A stretch of DNA of 64,000 bases, from NCBI GenBank assembly GCA_030544215.1, contig JARZZO010000016.1:40322001-40386000 (forward strand). The letters are read 5' to 3'. Source of the DNA: Zantedeschia hybrid cultivar. Lineage: Eukaryota > Streptophyta > Magnoliopsida > Alismatales > Araceae. The translations under genes were made by a program, and so were the position numbers. The notes beneath the pieces are model-generated. The model made no database searches. It was given only the letters and a program-made list of their open reading frames with translations, and was not told where the DNA came from. Every line of letters begins with the position of its first letter. Position 1 is the stretch's first letter. Positions 12,901 through 27,900 of this stretch are shown here, piece after piece.

Positions 12901-15900
12901 GCCCACATTAGTCTTCTATCCTCTTTATATCCCTTCTGCTGCCTTCTAATAGATGTAGGTGCCAGTTCTCAAATTTGAGCTCGATTGTAGTCCTATTTGG
13001 TAGGTGAAAAGCTGTTTGACAGATGGCTGCACCTATAAAAGCTGAAAAAGCTACTGGACTTTCTACCCATTGTGTCAGTGTAGCCAATGTCTATGAAAGT
13101 ATAAGGAATAGAAGCATAAGAACTCACAAAGATGAGATAGACTGACGTACACAATATCTCGAAGACTGCACTAAAAAATCTTCATAGAATAAAATATATG
13201 GAAAGTTAAATTTGTTCAAGTAACAACTAAAATAATCTCTAGAAAAAGCATAAATAAATCATTGCACCCAAGTGACAAACAATTCATAAATATACAGTTA
13301 ATCAAGTCACAAAGGCACAGAGAAATTGATTTAACAGATGAAATAAATTGAGTTCTAACCATGCTAATAATCGACTCAAAAAATACAGACAAATCGATTT
13401 AAATATAAGCAGTAAATTAGGTCACACATGAGCATTTTAATCAATCAAATATATAGGAAAATCAAGCACAAAATAAGCACATCATTGATACTATAATGCT
13501 CAATAAATTACTGCATATAATTGATTAAACTGATAAGAATAATCGAGTTCAAATCACACAGAAAATCAATTTAAAGTATCATTGATAATCAATAGCCGAA
13601 ATATTCAAGCTCAAAACAATATCTTAATCGACGCAAAATAACTTAGATAATCAATTAAATATATAAGGATAATCGAATTCAAAACAGTTTGTTAATCTAT
13701 CTTCAGATAATCGATTAAACAGATAGGGATAATCGAATTCAAAATAGTCTATGAATTGATCTAAACTAACTCAGATAATCAATTAAACAAATGAGGATAA
13801 TTGAGTTCAAAAATAGTCTGTTAATCGATCTAAAATAACTCAGGTAACAGATCAAAATAATTGAATTTAAAATAGTATGTTAATCGATCTAAAAATCCAC
13901 AGATAATCGATTAAAACAATGCATGTAATCGATGATAGAATAAACAGATAATCTAACATGTAATCGATTGTAGAAACAAAGATTATTGATTAGAAACCAT
14001 ACATATAATTACTTGGAAACAAAACGTGTAATCGATTTGTTACAAGTCAAGTAATCGAATAGAAATATTGCATGTAATCGATCATGTACAAAGCATGTAA
14101 CCGATTACAACTAATACAGATAATCGATGAGAAACAAAGCACGTAATTGATTACAGGAACAAAAAGTAATCGATTAAGAACACTCCATGTAATCGATAAC
14201 TAAACACAGATGTAATCAAATTATGCACAACACATGTAATCGATAACTAAACACATATATAATCAATTATGCGCAACACAAGTTATCGGTAGCACTCAAG
14301 TTAACTGATGGACTTGATCAATTAATGTAGAGTATTGTAATCGATACAGCTAATCGATTAGCCGTTAGTGAAGGATATAATCGATAACAATTATAAGAAG
14401 ACCTTAATCGATTAAGGTTGGTCTTGTAATCAATACAATTAATCAATTTAGCCTCAAAATTGAACTTACCTGATTAGCGATAGCGACTACAAGAAGATTA
14501 AAAGTACAAATGTAATCTGATTAAAGGTCTAATTAATATAACATTCTCACTATAAACCTATTAGTGATAGAGATATAATCAAAGTTCCAATAAGCCTTTA
14601 ATCAAAAAGATCAACAGATTGCTGGAATTTGACTAAGTCCCAAAACAAAGATGTTCCGGCAGTGAGTCTATTACAGAGTAATTGATTAATTCAGTCATTT
14701 AACTTAGGTTAAAAATATTACTGATTTTTTACAGTTTTCATACATTTTCATTATATATTATCACCAAAACCTGGGGATCAAATAAAGGACAGTTAAATAG
14801 CTCAACAATTTTAGATGTGTAAACCCTATCAACTTAGCCCTCTACATTTTTTTTACATAGTGATATGATATGGCTACCGAATGTGATCATTGAATTGACA
14901 AAGAGGGGTAAACTTAACGAAACTAATTTTGATATATGGCACCAAAAAATCTAACATCTGTTGAATGAGGAAGAGTTGATTTGACCACTAGCATGTCTCC
15001 ATCTAAGGAGGGTAACACTACCCAGCATCATCGAGACTAAGAGACCCCCGTCAATGGTTCGATAAGAATCGTAGCACGCGCTTTACTATGTTCAATAGCA
15101 TGCACGACAATCTTATTGGAGACTTTGGGAAATGTCAAACTACCAAGGAAATGTAGGAAGAATTGAGGTTCCAATTTGATGGAACATTGACTGTAAGATT
15201 AAAGACTCTTGTCCTAAAGTTTGAGACCTACCGTAATGACCCGTGCCAAAACACGACCGAACACCTTAGGGTGATATTAGGCATGATCCAAGACTTGGAA
15301 GGTTATGGGAAATGATCTCACAGATGAACAGCAAGTGCAAGCTATAATCATGTATGTGCCAAATTCTTGGGTCTATATGAAACACATCCTTACTCACAAC
15401 GAGAATATTAAGAATTTTTCTTATATTACTCGTCATTTGGAGTTGGAGGCAGAACGCAAAGAGGTTGTCGCGCCACTACCCTAGTCGCCAAGAGAGGTAG
15501 ACGTCACGACAGGAAAGATTCAAGAAAGGGCAACAAGCGCAAAGAACGGGATACTGCATCTAACTCTAACACAGGGTAGACAGGGAAGCGTTGCAGATGC
15601 AAGTGCAGTGGAAACAAAGACGAGTCATAATTTAAGTGTTATAACCGCGATAACATGGGACATTTTGCTCGTGAATGCACAGATGCGAAAAAAGGTATAT
15701 CCCTAAACCCAAGCTCTATATATATATATATGTCTATTCTCATGCGTTAGTTGCTCAAACCTATTCTGGGTTTCCCCTTCCCAAAAGAAGGTTTTTTTCA
15801 CAGTTTCTATTCTCTTTCCAGTGGCCTTTGGGAATTTGAAAATGAATAGATAAAATAAGGTTAGTGAGGAGAGAATAGATTTGAACAAGATCTATGTGCT

Positions 15901-18900
15901 CCCATCAAATAAAAGGTTGGATTTTCAGCCAGCTAGTTTGGCGTCAAACCTTTTAACGATAGGGCCCTAGTCAGAAAGTTTGAGAGAGACATCTAAGAGG
16001 CATAATCCCACATATTTGATAGGAAAGGAGCCCCATGAACATGAAAGAATGGTTTCAGCTGCCAGTCTGAGATTAGTATTATTACAAAACCCAGTCAGCT
16101 CGCTCTTATGAAAGTTAATCTTAAGACCAGAAATATCTTCTATGATCTTCAGAAGAACCTTGATATGCTTGACATAGCTTATGTCCAAAGGGGAGAAAAT
16201 TAAAGTATCATATGCAAACTGGAGATGGGACATAAGGGTATTATGTCTACCTGCACAAGCACCTTGGATAAGTCCGGATGGCAAACCTTTTGTTCCAAAG
16301 AGTGTTAAAGACTTGCCTAACAATAAAGAGCAAAAAATTCACACGGTTCTCCATTAATAAGAACTGAGAATTTTACAGTGGAGATACACCATCTGATCCA
16401 GCTAATCTAGTTTTCATTGAAGCCCATGAGCCTCATAACATTAAGAAGGCAATGCCAATTAACCCTATCAAAAGCCTTCTTAAAGTCTTGTCTTAAGGGA
16501 CAAGAATTCCTTTTTGCGGGACTTCAGATAATGGTCTCATGCTCTGCTATGAAGTTTTCAAGGATGTTTCTTCCTGGTATAAATACTGATTGGTTGTAAT
16601 CAATAAGCTTACCAACGACCCTTTTTAATCTATTTGCAAGAATTTTAGTGATAATCTTGTATGAACCATTCAAGAGACATAGGTCTGAAATCTCCGATAG
16701 GTTGTGCATTATCCTTCTTTCGAATGAGAATGTCATGAGTGGTATTAAAGTGGCTGATACCCTGAGGGTTAAATTGAAAGTCCTTGATTGCCTCCATAAG
16801 ATCATCCTTAATTAAATCCCAAATGTGTTGATGGAAGCCTACCGAAATGCCAATGGGTCGTGATGATTTTTCAGCCTTCATACAGAAAAAAGCCTCATTA
16901 ACTTCCTCCATGTCAATGGGAATAGTAAGGCTGGACGTATCTTCCTCAAGACAACCTAGAAAAGTTTATCTACAAAATGTGGCCTCAAAGAATTGTCCTA
17001 AAAAAAAGGTCTATATAAAAATCAGTTATAGCCTGCTGAATATCCATTTCATCATAATAGATGGTGTCACCGACTTTAATTGTTTCAATATTAATGATCC
17101 TCTTCTTAATGCTAGCTGTTGGGTGGAAGAACTTGGTATTCTTATCACCTTGCTGAAGCCATAATACCTCAGATCTTTGTTTCCATTTAATTTCCACCCT
17201 TAATAGACATTTGTTAGGTTGAGATTTAAGCTTATTCCATTCTCTTCTATCATTAGCATCCATGAGACCAGCATCATTCTTCATATCAAGCGGTTCAATG
17301 CTATTCAAGAGGAGATTCTTCGCTTCAATGTCTTTGCCAAGAACAGTTTTTCACCTAGCTTTCATCTGATTTCTGATCTACCTAAGTTTACAAAAGAACG
17401 ACCTGCAAGAATGGACTGAAAATGGAGCCTAGAACCACCACTGAGATACCAACTCAAGAAGTTACTACGTTGGAACCAAAAGAGCTCAAATCTGGACTTC
17501 TGGGGCATTTAACAGCGGGGACACTAGAAAGAGAGATTGGAATATGATCTGAAATCAGTGTAGGAAGACCCTTTATCTTAGAAATAGGGAACTTAGAGTG
17601 CCATGGGGTGTTAACAAAAAACCTATAATCTAGACATAGACTGAGAATTTTTGAAATTAGTTCATGTAAAGTGCAATCCAGGTGTAGCTAGCTTAATAAG
17701 GCCATCGATACAAACCCATTTTCCAAAAATATCCATCTCCGATTCCCATTTGACATGGTTGAGCCTATTTTGAGGAAATCTGACTAAGTTAAAATCTCTG
17801 GGAATGCACCACGAATGAAAGGAGGAAACAATAGAATTGAGCTCCTGAAAGAAAGCTGATTTAGAAGAGGATGCATAGGTCCATAAAAACCTGTGACGGA
17901 CGAAATGAACCCATCTTTCCTGCTAGAGAAAGTTGCAGTGACAGAGAAACCCAGTATTTAAGATTCGAGGCAATCCAACAGAAGATCATTCCACATGAGG
18001 ATGATCCCTCCACTAAGACCAAGGGAGGGATTGAACAATCATTTCCATAATCTCTTACCTCCGATTACAATTGCTCAATTTTTGTTTCTTGAATACACAA
18101 AAGATCAATCTTATGCTGAAGGACCAGAGTACTAACCGCCCTAGACTTGGATCTACCAATGAGTCCTCTGAGTTCAATGAAAGAATCTTCATTAAGAAGC
18201 TATTAGAGCCCCTCAATACAGGCCTTCCTGGGAGAGGAGTCGGACTCTGTTACATTGCCCTGGATGAAGAGAAGCTTTCCCTTTTCCTAGAAGTCCACTG
18301 TTTCTCTGATTGGTTTTGGTCAAAGGTGGCCTTGATGGCTTACTCTATGATCACATCTGGTAACATCTAATATTCTCTAAATATCATTTTCTGGTTACCA
18401 CTGGAAGAATTTGGCTTTGCTTCCTTCTCCTTCATGATTTTTTGTTGCCATTCTAGGCTTTGTTATTCCATCTCTCGTGCAACCGTTGTCACAGTATGAC
18501 GCGGGACGACTACCGACAAGACTCCAAACTAGTGTCACGATCCGAAATCAGCGATAGTAGCGTATGTGAACTGTAAATGATCACAAAGATCCCATGTTTT
18601 CATGAATGCAACTACGCAACACAATCTCGCATAGGCTCGGGAATCATCCGCTCACAATGACAAAAATGGATAGGATCGATGGTAGTGGGGACCACCAAAT
18701 GACTAGGGCAGCATCAACGCATTCAACATGTTCGAAATAGTGTCATGGGATGGATGCCTCAACTCACAATCCGACAGTGAAATTTAATTAAGTAGCTAGA
18801 ACCCCTAACTCACGTGCACGGAGGCCTATTTGATCATATAGTGAAGAGCAAATATACGGGAATAAGGTTAAATCACCGCTGACCTACCCACTGTCGAGTG

Positions 18901-21900
18901 GGGTAATACCCGAATAGAGGGAATCTGCCAAACGCTCCTATATCGCCTCGAACAGCAGTGAACGAAGACCCGCGGAGTGACCGACCACGCTCTCGGGGCA
19001 CGTGGTGATGGCGTTGACTCCTGTCGCGGGTCGGCGCCGATGTGGAGCACGGGCGGCAAGGGATGGCCCTGAGTAACGCGAGGCGCACCGCGTAGGCGTG
19101 GGGCGACGGCCGTGTCTCGGTCGACGTGGAAGCAGGCGGGGGACACTGTCGGAAGAGTCCGACCAGGTTGCCAGGGGGGTTTGCAGGGGCTCGCATGGAC
19201 CCGTCCAGAGCCCGCGTCACGCGAATGGGGGGGGTTGGTCCGCGGGACTGTGTCCTGCCCCGCACGCCGGCGTCGAGGGAGGGCCCAGCGAACCGTAGGC
19301 ACGCCGCGTGGCGTGGGGGCGTTGGTGGCCGCGTACGAGCGTGGGCTTCGAGCGTGGTGGCCACCGGGGCAACGTGGAGTGGAAGAGCGGCTTGCGAGGA
19401 GGCCGTCTAGGGTCCACGTCGCGAACAAGGAGGCGACTCGCAGGGAGGGCCCGCCGGGGCCCACGTGGGCGAGGAGGGCTCGCGGGAGGCAATTTACCCG
19501 CTCCGCACGCAAGTATCGGGGACCTCTATGGCGACGCGAGGGCGTTGGGGTTCCGGGCGGCTGCTCCCTATACGTGGCCGACAAGACCAAACTCGTCGTC
19601 TTGGAGGAGTGGGTACGGGGTGTATGCGTTGGGCGGCAATGAGGGGTAGACAGACGGGGAAAGGAGAAGAAAGACCGACGTGCGGTCTACGTGGGCAAGC
19701 AGGAGGAGCGGCTGAGGAAGAAGATGAGGAGAAGACTATGGGGGTGAAGATCGGGTCTTCACGCCCAAACCTTTGCACTCGCACACATGGCGGCTGACAG
19801 AAGCAATTCTTTTCTTATTCTCGTCATCAATACCTCTAAAAGAGGTTTACAAGTCTTTAAATAGAAAAACTTTAACCTTAATGAAGCCCTAATAACATAA
19901 ATGACTAAATTGACCCTCCCACTACAAAATAGTCAAAATTCGTACAGAAAAGTGCAGAAAAATAAAAGAAAGATAATTGGGCCTCATAATGGGCCTTACA
20001 CAAGTTCCAGTTGCTCAAAAAAAATGATCATGCTAATCAACTCTCAAGTGGGCCATCATCGAGCCATAGGGACGCTGGAACCGCTGCTGACGTCCCCCTC
20101 CGTCTATAAACGTAGGTCGGATCTAACCGGATCCGCGCGCGGGTGTCCTCACCACAGTGTCTATCGTGGCTTTGGCCCGGAGAGTGATAGGCCTATTCAA
20201 GACTACTCCATGTTGGTGTAAAGAGGCTTCTTCGGGCTTAGATCTTACCCTTCCCTCGACCGATATCTTCACATTGGCCCCGGTATTCACATACAGCACA
20301 TTTACTATGTAAGTATCAATACTTCGACTATGAGGCTGCGGGCTATTCACCAAATATCTACCCATATTTATTTCCCTACTCAGGATTAGTTTCTCCACTT
20401 CATCTTTGAACACAATGCACTGCTCAATTGAGTGGCCGTCACAGCTGTGATATGGACAGTACCAGGTATGTCTTCCTCATACATTTATGCTTGCTTCTTA
20501 AACTTGGGCAGAGCCATCACCTTCTGATTCATGCATAATCTGAAGAGCTCCCGAGTCTTTTCCTTCGGAAAAGAGTACTCACTCTTGAGGGATGTGTTGC
20601 TTTTGATTCTTATTACCCCTTCTCTTCACATGTGGCTTGCCTCCCACGTGGGCTTTCCTCAGCCATCATAATGTCTTTGGGCTCACCATTGCAGTAATTG
20701 CACCTTTTTCTTCTAGGAAATCTTTACTGCTTGTGTTGCATTTTGGGTTTCTTATTCAAGTCAATCACTTGCTTGCCTTTCCTACCTTAATGTTTTGCTC
20801 TGGACTCTTTGGTCAAAATCGATCGACAAGCCCTCTTCTCTACCAAGACCTCGGCCAGCTGCTTTGAGAGTTCTTCCACCTTGTGTGTTAAGGCTGCCTA
20901 TTGTCGGAATAGTTGTCCCAGGCTGACTTGAATTTCTTCTAGCATCTCCCTAGTGGGATCCTCACATGGGGGTGTTGCCGATGTGTAAGTCGGCATCGTC
21001 GGGGTATAAGTGGGTATGGTCTCTCGCTCCGGAAAGGAATCCATATCTTCTTATGAGTCATCCTAAGATGAGTCTTCATTCATATGCACAACATTCACCA
21101 CAAAGGTCCGCCTTGGCTTCTGGTGCGGTTGGAGTAGACTCACAAGGTATCTCCCCATTTCTGTGACCCCTTCCTAGATGAGCTTCTCAATCTCGTCTTT
21201 GCATAGATAACAGTCTTCTACCACATGTCCCAGCATGCAGTGAAACGAACAATAATTGGGCTCATCTGTCTTCCCGACTTATGTTGGCCTATTTGGCTCT
21301 GGGAGCACCAGTAGGTTTGCTCGAATGCAAGTATCGAATAGCTTATTGATGTTCCCTAGTGAAGGAGTATGGTATCCTCATCTTCTCATTAAGAAACAGA
21401 GATGACATCCTTTTCCCTCCCTTGGCACTGGATGTGGAGGCGCTTGCATTGGACCTGCCCCTTGCCTTTTTCCACTGTCGAGGCAAAACCGACAGCATTA
21501 ACTTTTTTCACATTAGAAGTCCGCTCTCTAGGAGCCTTCTCCTTATTAAACATCGCTGTCGGATTGTCACCAAAGAACATTTCGATCTCTGTGACAATGT
21601 TGTTTAGCTGATCAAAGTTTCTAATATTTGCTCCGATCAGCTTCTCATTAATTTTATATTTCAAATCCCTTTTATAGGGCTTCACTGCATCTTTAAGGAC
21701 TAGCGGATTGTCACACTTCATGCTAAGATTCCGTTATTTCTTAATGTACTCTACAGTAGACTCATTCTTCCCTTGCTTTAGAGTGATCAATTCAGTGATT
21801 ATCACTTTTCGCCCTGACACTTTGAAATGGTCTAGAATTCTTTTTGCATTTCCTCTCAACTACTGAAAGAATTGGGCTTCAATCTAACATACGATTGGAA

Positions 21901-24900
21901 AGTTGTGCCTATTAAAGAGGTCGAAAAGAATCTCAATAGGTATGTTTTTTCCATGGCCAGTTCTCCTAAATCGCTCATATAATTGACGATATGCTCTTAG
22001 GCAAAACCTTCCCCATCATATCTTGTGAATTTGGGGCGTTTTATATGACTTGGGGATAGTTTCTTAAATAGGTGGTGCACCAGGAATGGCACTTTGTACA
22101 AGTCAAAGGTGTTTATCCCGTCGCCCTGCTCTACAATCTTAGCTTCTACAATTTGCTCGATCAGGTACTTCTGAGATACAACGGCATTTTCTGCGAGGCA
22201 TTAGACTGCTGGGCATTATGATTTGACTCATTGCCCCGATTTTCCAAAGCTTCATCCAAGGTGAAGTTGACACCCGGCATTTGAGGCCTTATCATTACTA
22301 GAATAGGCACTGCCCTTGGGGGAGGTCCATTCATCTGCATCGTTCTTTGTTGTTCTTCTAATTTCTACATGAGACCCAGCAAAAGGGTCTTGAGCTGCTG
22401 ATTCTCTAGCCTTATTTCTTCTAAAGTCTTAGGCTGGGCTTGGGTTGCTTGCTCCTGACTGTGATTCGGTACATGTGCATTCAGCCCGTCTTCACATTTA
22501 CCTTCTGCGGCAGTGACACCGCCGTTCTGGGGTTGTTGATTGACCCCTATGTTTCTTTGACTCAATCACCGCAGAGCCTGCTCCACCTGCCGTGTTAGAG
22601 GCCCGTCCTGCTGAGCTACATTAACAATCTCAACTAGATCTTCAGGCAATAAGACTTGCATGTTAATGGTACTTAAGCCATAGTAAGTGTATACCCAAAT
22701 ACCCTCTTCAGTCACTTACGTGACCCTTCTTATTTTTGGAATCTGCGGGGGAAGTGCCATAATCTTTCAAGGACCGAAGTCCTCTGTTGGTTGTGTTATG
22801 GTTGCTTCATGGCCTTGTAGGCCCCTTTCCATTTCTAGCCCCGTGGAGAACGAGGTCGGGAGTTTTCAATGATACTTCGAGCATTTGAGGCTATTGCTAG
22901 GCTAAGGCAACCCTAGCTTGGCGAATTATTCAGGCTTCCTCTTTGATTACCCATATTTGTTTCAAGAGAAGGTTCCTATCCTCCACAGGATTGTCTTCTC
23001 TCTGTGCCATACTAACCTTCTTTTGGTATCTTTTTGCTCCGACTTGCCCAAACCTGTGACTGGATCTTCTGCTCCCACTGGCCGAGAGCTCTGCTAGTTC
23101 TTGACTTCTTTTGAAGGTTGTCCTATCTTAGCAGCCTTTCGGGACTATCCCGTACCTATTCTCGATAGGAACCGATGGAATATGATGGATCTTAAGATAT
23201 TATACGCTCCCCGCCATCTAAACGGATGCGGAGATTGCCTACTAAGTTGGTATTTCCCGTGTTGGACAGGCTTGCAATATTGTTCTTTTACCTCCTGTTG
23301 GAAGAGGAGGCAGGTGCAATGTGAAATGTATTTACGGCGAAGACCTAGTCGGGTGTGCCGTTGATGTAATTCTTCCGGGCACGGGAAACGTACCTCGTCA
23401 TCTTCTCTTTCGAAGCGGGCTCCGATGAAGCAACCATCCCTAAGAAGTAGATGGATCTAACAACTGTTGGAAAATTGCCAAAGTATGTTGGAGTAGTGAG
23501 AAACCCATATTGAATATGAGTGGCAATCACTAGTGGGCCGTAGATATCTTTGGCGGCCATTTGATTTTTTTTGAGATACCTTACACCTACACCAAACAAG
23601 GCAACATTAGTCTTGTTATGATAGGGAGCTTATTGGACAGAGAGATGAAGGGAAAGAGAGGTCCCACTGGGCGTACCAATCTGTGAGACTTTATTTTTAT
23701 CTTATATTTTTTGAAAAAAGAATTTGGTTTAAAAAAAAATTTAAAAAGAGAATTCTTACAGTTTTAAAACATAGTATTCTTTCTTCTTAATGTAGACTTT
23801 GAGAATTGGAAGTTGGTCCTCAAGTCTAAGATTTTGGATCAAGTGTACATCCATATGTTTAACCTCTCCCCACTGACCTCGGTCAGTATTAATTATGCCA
23901 ATCATTGATTGGCCACTCTTGATTAACCGTCCATTAAGACCCATTAAGATAACAAGAATGAAACAAATAAATTGTTTTGATGCTATGTATGAAAAGTGGA
24001 TTTTTTTTGTTTGGGGATTCTACCAAAGTCCTTAAAGGATACTTAAGGGATCTTTTAAGTTCACATGAGAACTCGTGGTCTTCAAATGGTGCTAAGAATA
24101 TAAGTCTTTTGGACCTAATCTTCATTAGAACCTCTTAAAGGATATCAAATGACTTAAAGATATCATTTAAGCATCTTTTAAAAGACATGGAATCTTTAGA
24201 CATCACATCTCCTATTCTTAGGTTCAATTACGAGGATAGATATCCTCAATTAATAGGGCATGAAGGCCACTACTTGAGGACATTCTTTAATGATCCTCCT
24301 ATCGATATGAAGGAACCAAAATCCATTTACTTGCCAAACATATCTGACTTGGTCCACACATTCATCATTTGAACATACATTCAATGAAAATATACATGCA
24401 TTAAACAAACAAAATTGAACATGCATCAACTTTATTTGAATCCACCTTGTTACAATACATCACTTTTGACCACTCCATCAATATAAATGAATCATTGAAA
24501 TTTTGGTCACTCGACCAATAAGAGTAAACCACAACTTTATGGCCAATCCACTAATAGGAAAGAGCCAAAAGATTAATGGCCACTCCACTAATAGGAATGA
24601 ACCAAGAACGATGATTATTAGTCACTCTACCAATAAGGGTGAACCACAACTTCATGGTCAATCCACCAATAGGAAAGAATCATAAAAGTTAATGGCCACT
24701 CCACCGATAGGACTAACCCAAGAACTATGATTACTGGTTACGAGTGAACCACAACTTCATGGCCAATCCACTAATAGGAAAGAACCACAAAAGTTAAAGG
24801 CCACTCCACCAATAAGAATGAAACAAAAACCATGATTATTGGTCACTCTACCAATAAGAATGAATCACAAACATAATGGTCAATCTACCAAAAACACATT

Positions 24901-27900
24901 GGCCATTCCACCAATAGGAATGAACCACAAGATTAATTGATTAAGATTATGGCCATTCAACCAATATGAATAAGCCATATATTATTAATTAAAACTTTGG
25001 CCATCCAACCAATATGAATGAACCACACATAATTAATTAATTGAAAACTTTGGCCATTCAACCAATATGAATGAGTCACACATGATTAATTAATTAAAAA
25101 AAAAAATTGGCCATTCAACCAATATGAATGAGCTACATGTACATTAACATCATTACAAGATAATAAAAATAAGTGGGTCCTTCTTTTATATCATTTTTCT
25201 CACGCACAGAAAACTTCAAAAACTCCTTCTTTGTTCTTCTTTATTTCAGCAAAAAGGGCTTCAAAAATCCTCTAGAGCCTTCCCGTCCTCCTCTTCTTGG
25301 CCCCTGTAGCATCCACCCTATGGGGATATTTATACAATGAGAAAAAGAGGAAAAAGAGGAAAGGGGGTACGGTAGGCACCCCCACCCCACCGGTGCCCCC
25401 ATCATTTTCTTTTTTCCTTCTTTTTTTTTTTGCTCCCATCTTTTTCCTTTTTTTTCTCCTTTCTAAAAGAAATGATTCAACACCGCCACAGCCAATTGAG
25501 CTCACTTAATCATCACCAAACGTAGTTGCATGTCAGGCACGTCAGAATAAGAATATTCGTTGAACTCTTCGGACTATTCAACCCCAGAGCAAGCATCAAC
25601 GAGAAGAGCTTTAGTGACGGAATGAACCAGAGCGGAGGAGATCAACTTCCGAGGAGGAGGTGTTGGAAACTCAGTAAGATCAGAGATTGAGGACTCCTTC
25701 GCTTTACTCTGGCAATCCTGGGAAGTGCCGAATAGAGATGTTGTGGACCCATCGAGTGTAGGAGGAGGAAGAAGACGGTCTACACAGTTTGATCGAGAAG
25801 GAAGATGAGACCCAAATTCATTGCACTTAAGTTAAGATCCAAATTGGTTCGGATACAAGATAGGCTTGAGATGGCGAAAAGTCGTCGGGTCCCCGCGAAT
25901 GTTTGCCTTCCTTGCCCGAAGGGGCTCCATGAGCGGAACAGAACACATCGACTTGCCCGCCATTTCCTCCCAAAAGCCTTAAAAGGTGGAGCAAGCCAAC
26001 CTGCCACCGATGCATTGAGAAGCACATAATCAATCTTTGGGAGAGAGCACAGGTCTCTAGGGACCAGGAGAGCATCTGAAGCGTCAGGATATGTTCTACA
26101 GAAATCATCATCCCTCATCGAACAGAGCACCAGTTTCTTGGGAGCTTGACTGGAGTGAGTCAGCATCCCAGAATGAGTTAACTCAAATGCCCTAGAAGAC
26201 TCAAAAGCTTCAAGAGCTTTGCTTGATGTCTTTGCCTGAAGCTTGGAGGTCTTGAACTTCTTGTACTTGGCAATGACTTCGGCCCAAGTCCAATCCTAGG
26301 GAAGAGACATGAAGGACAATGTCGATTCTTAAGTAATGAGAACCCAGAATCAACGACCTCCAAGCAAGATAATGAGCTTCTCAGGGATAGAATGAGGGTC
26401 ATCAACCTCGATCAAAACCCGAGCATATTCCAAGATGACTCTGTTCGGAGACCTGGGGTCGACTTCTGTCAAAATCTTGAAGCTAGAAACAATGGCAGTG
26501 AAGGAAGGAGTCTGCATTCCAAATGTAAAGTGGAATGACAAAGAGCCAGCACTAAACTTTGCAGGGATAGACTTCTTGCGGATAGCTTCTTGCTTCCAAG
26601 CAGGGGAAGGAAAAGCTACCAGAAAAGAAGCTTCCTGCAATCCACAGAGGGCAAAAACAAGTTGAGGATCCTCAATACAGAGAGTTTGACATCAGCCAAG
26701 GACACAGAGGTAACCGAAGTCTTTAAAGACAAAACCAAACAGTTTTCCAGTCTGGAGCGGGACTCTGCTACTGTCGGAGACCAGGGGATGGTGACAAGGT
26801 TAGCATGGATCTTGGTCAGAAGGATAGGTGGAAGCGAAGATGGAGGCAATGGAGGGAACCAGGGAAGGAGCGACTGAGCAGGGATGGAATACCGTAAATA
26901 CACGAAGTGCTTCTGTGACAGCTCTGTGACAAAGAAGGCATATGACCTGTTCCCTGCAATCCCTAGCCCGGTGACCCTTAACCCAGCAGTGGTAGCAGCG
27001 ATCATTTCTCACTGGAGAAGGGAAGGAGTGAGGAGGAGTACGGCGAGTCTTGGTCTTCCTCTTGCCAGAGACCTCTGTCCATTTCCCACCTCCCCCAACC
27101 TCCCTTCGACCTCTGTCCATTCCCCAGCCCCCCCATTTCTCCAATCTCCTATCTTCCTGTCTGGTGCCCACAATGTGTCTGAACATCGACATGTGCTTGA
27201 TGTTAGAGATCCAAAAATGCAAACACCTTTTGCAACCAGTAGGCAGTCTGACAATGGCCCAGATAAAGATGCCAAATAACTAGCAAAACAAATATGGTGC
27301 AGAAGAGGGTAACTAGCAAGTTCTTAAATGCCAATTGGCAAGTAGAGAGACCTGCCTTCAAGGGTGTTTGGGAACTCTTTTTCTTGGAAACTATTTCATA
27401 ACCAAAATCATGTCACTTCAACTTTTGTCCTGATGTTTAGAGTTACTGCATTTTTAACTCTCTACCCATTTGGCAAATCATGCCAATTTCAGAGACAACC
27501 AGCATTTGACTTTTCTCACATCACCAAGAGAGAGCTTGATGCCTCCAGCATTAACCATCTTCTTCCTTTATGGAAATGCATCGCATTATCTATGTAGCAG
27601 AAACATTATCTCCCACATTAACCTTGTTTCCAGAAACTTCTTGTGTCCGTGGTTTGGTCATCACAAATTTTTGGACACAAATTCATCTCGTTCAAGGTGC
27701 TGGAAATGTTGAGATGCGGGGTAGCAATGGCATGGACCAGGAAGAAGAGGACCAGTGTTGTGGGCACCATCCCACGTGGGGCTAGAGACCATCCAGCGAA
27801 GTCAACATGGGAGGAAGCCCTCTGATCGTCCCGTCCAATTTCACCCTCTGTAGGACCTCGACCTCCGATGATGGCTACCTCTTTAGAAAGGAAATTACCA

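Noticed and set aside
18868..19642. Long open frames on both strands (up to 240 residues) as genes
   Set aside because: They overlap in several frames on both strands in very GC-rich DNA with few stop codons, show no domain, and have no splice or start support.
25272..25509. Lys-rich and Phe-rich frames near 25300-25500
   Set aside because: They are products of poly-purine/poly-pyrimidine runs, open on both strands, without domains.
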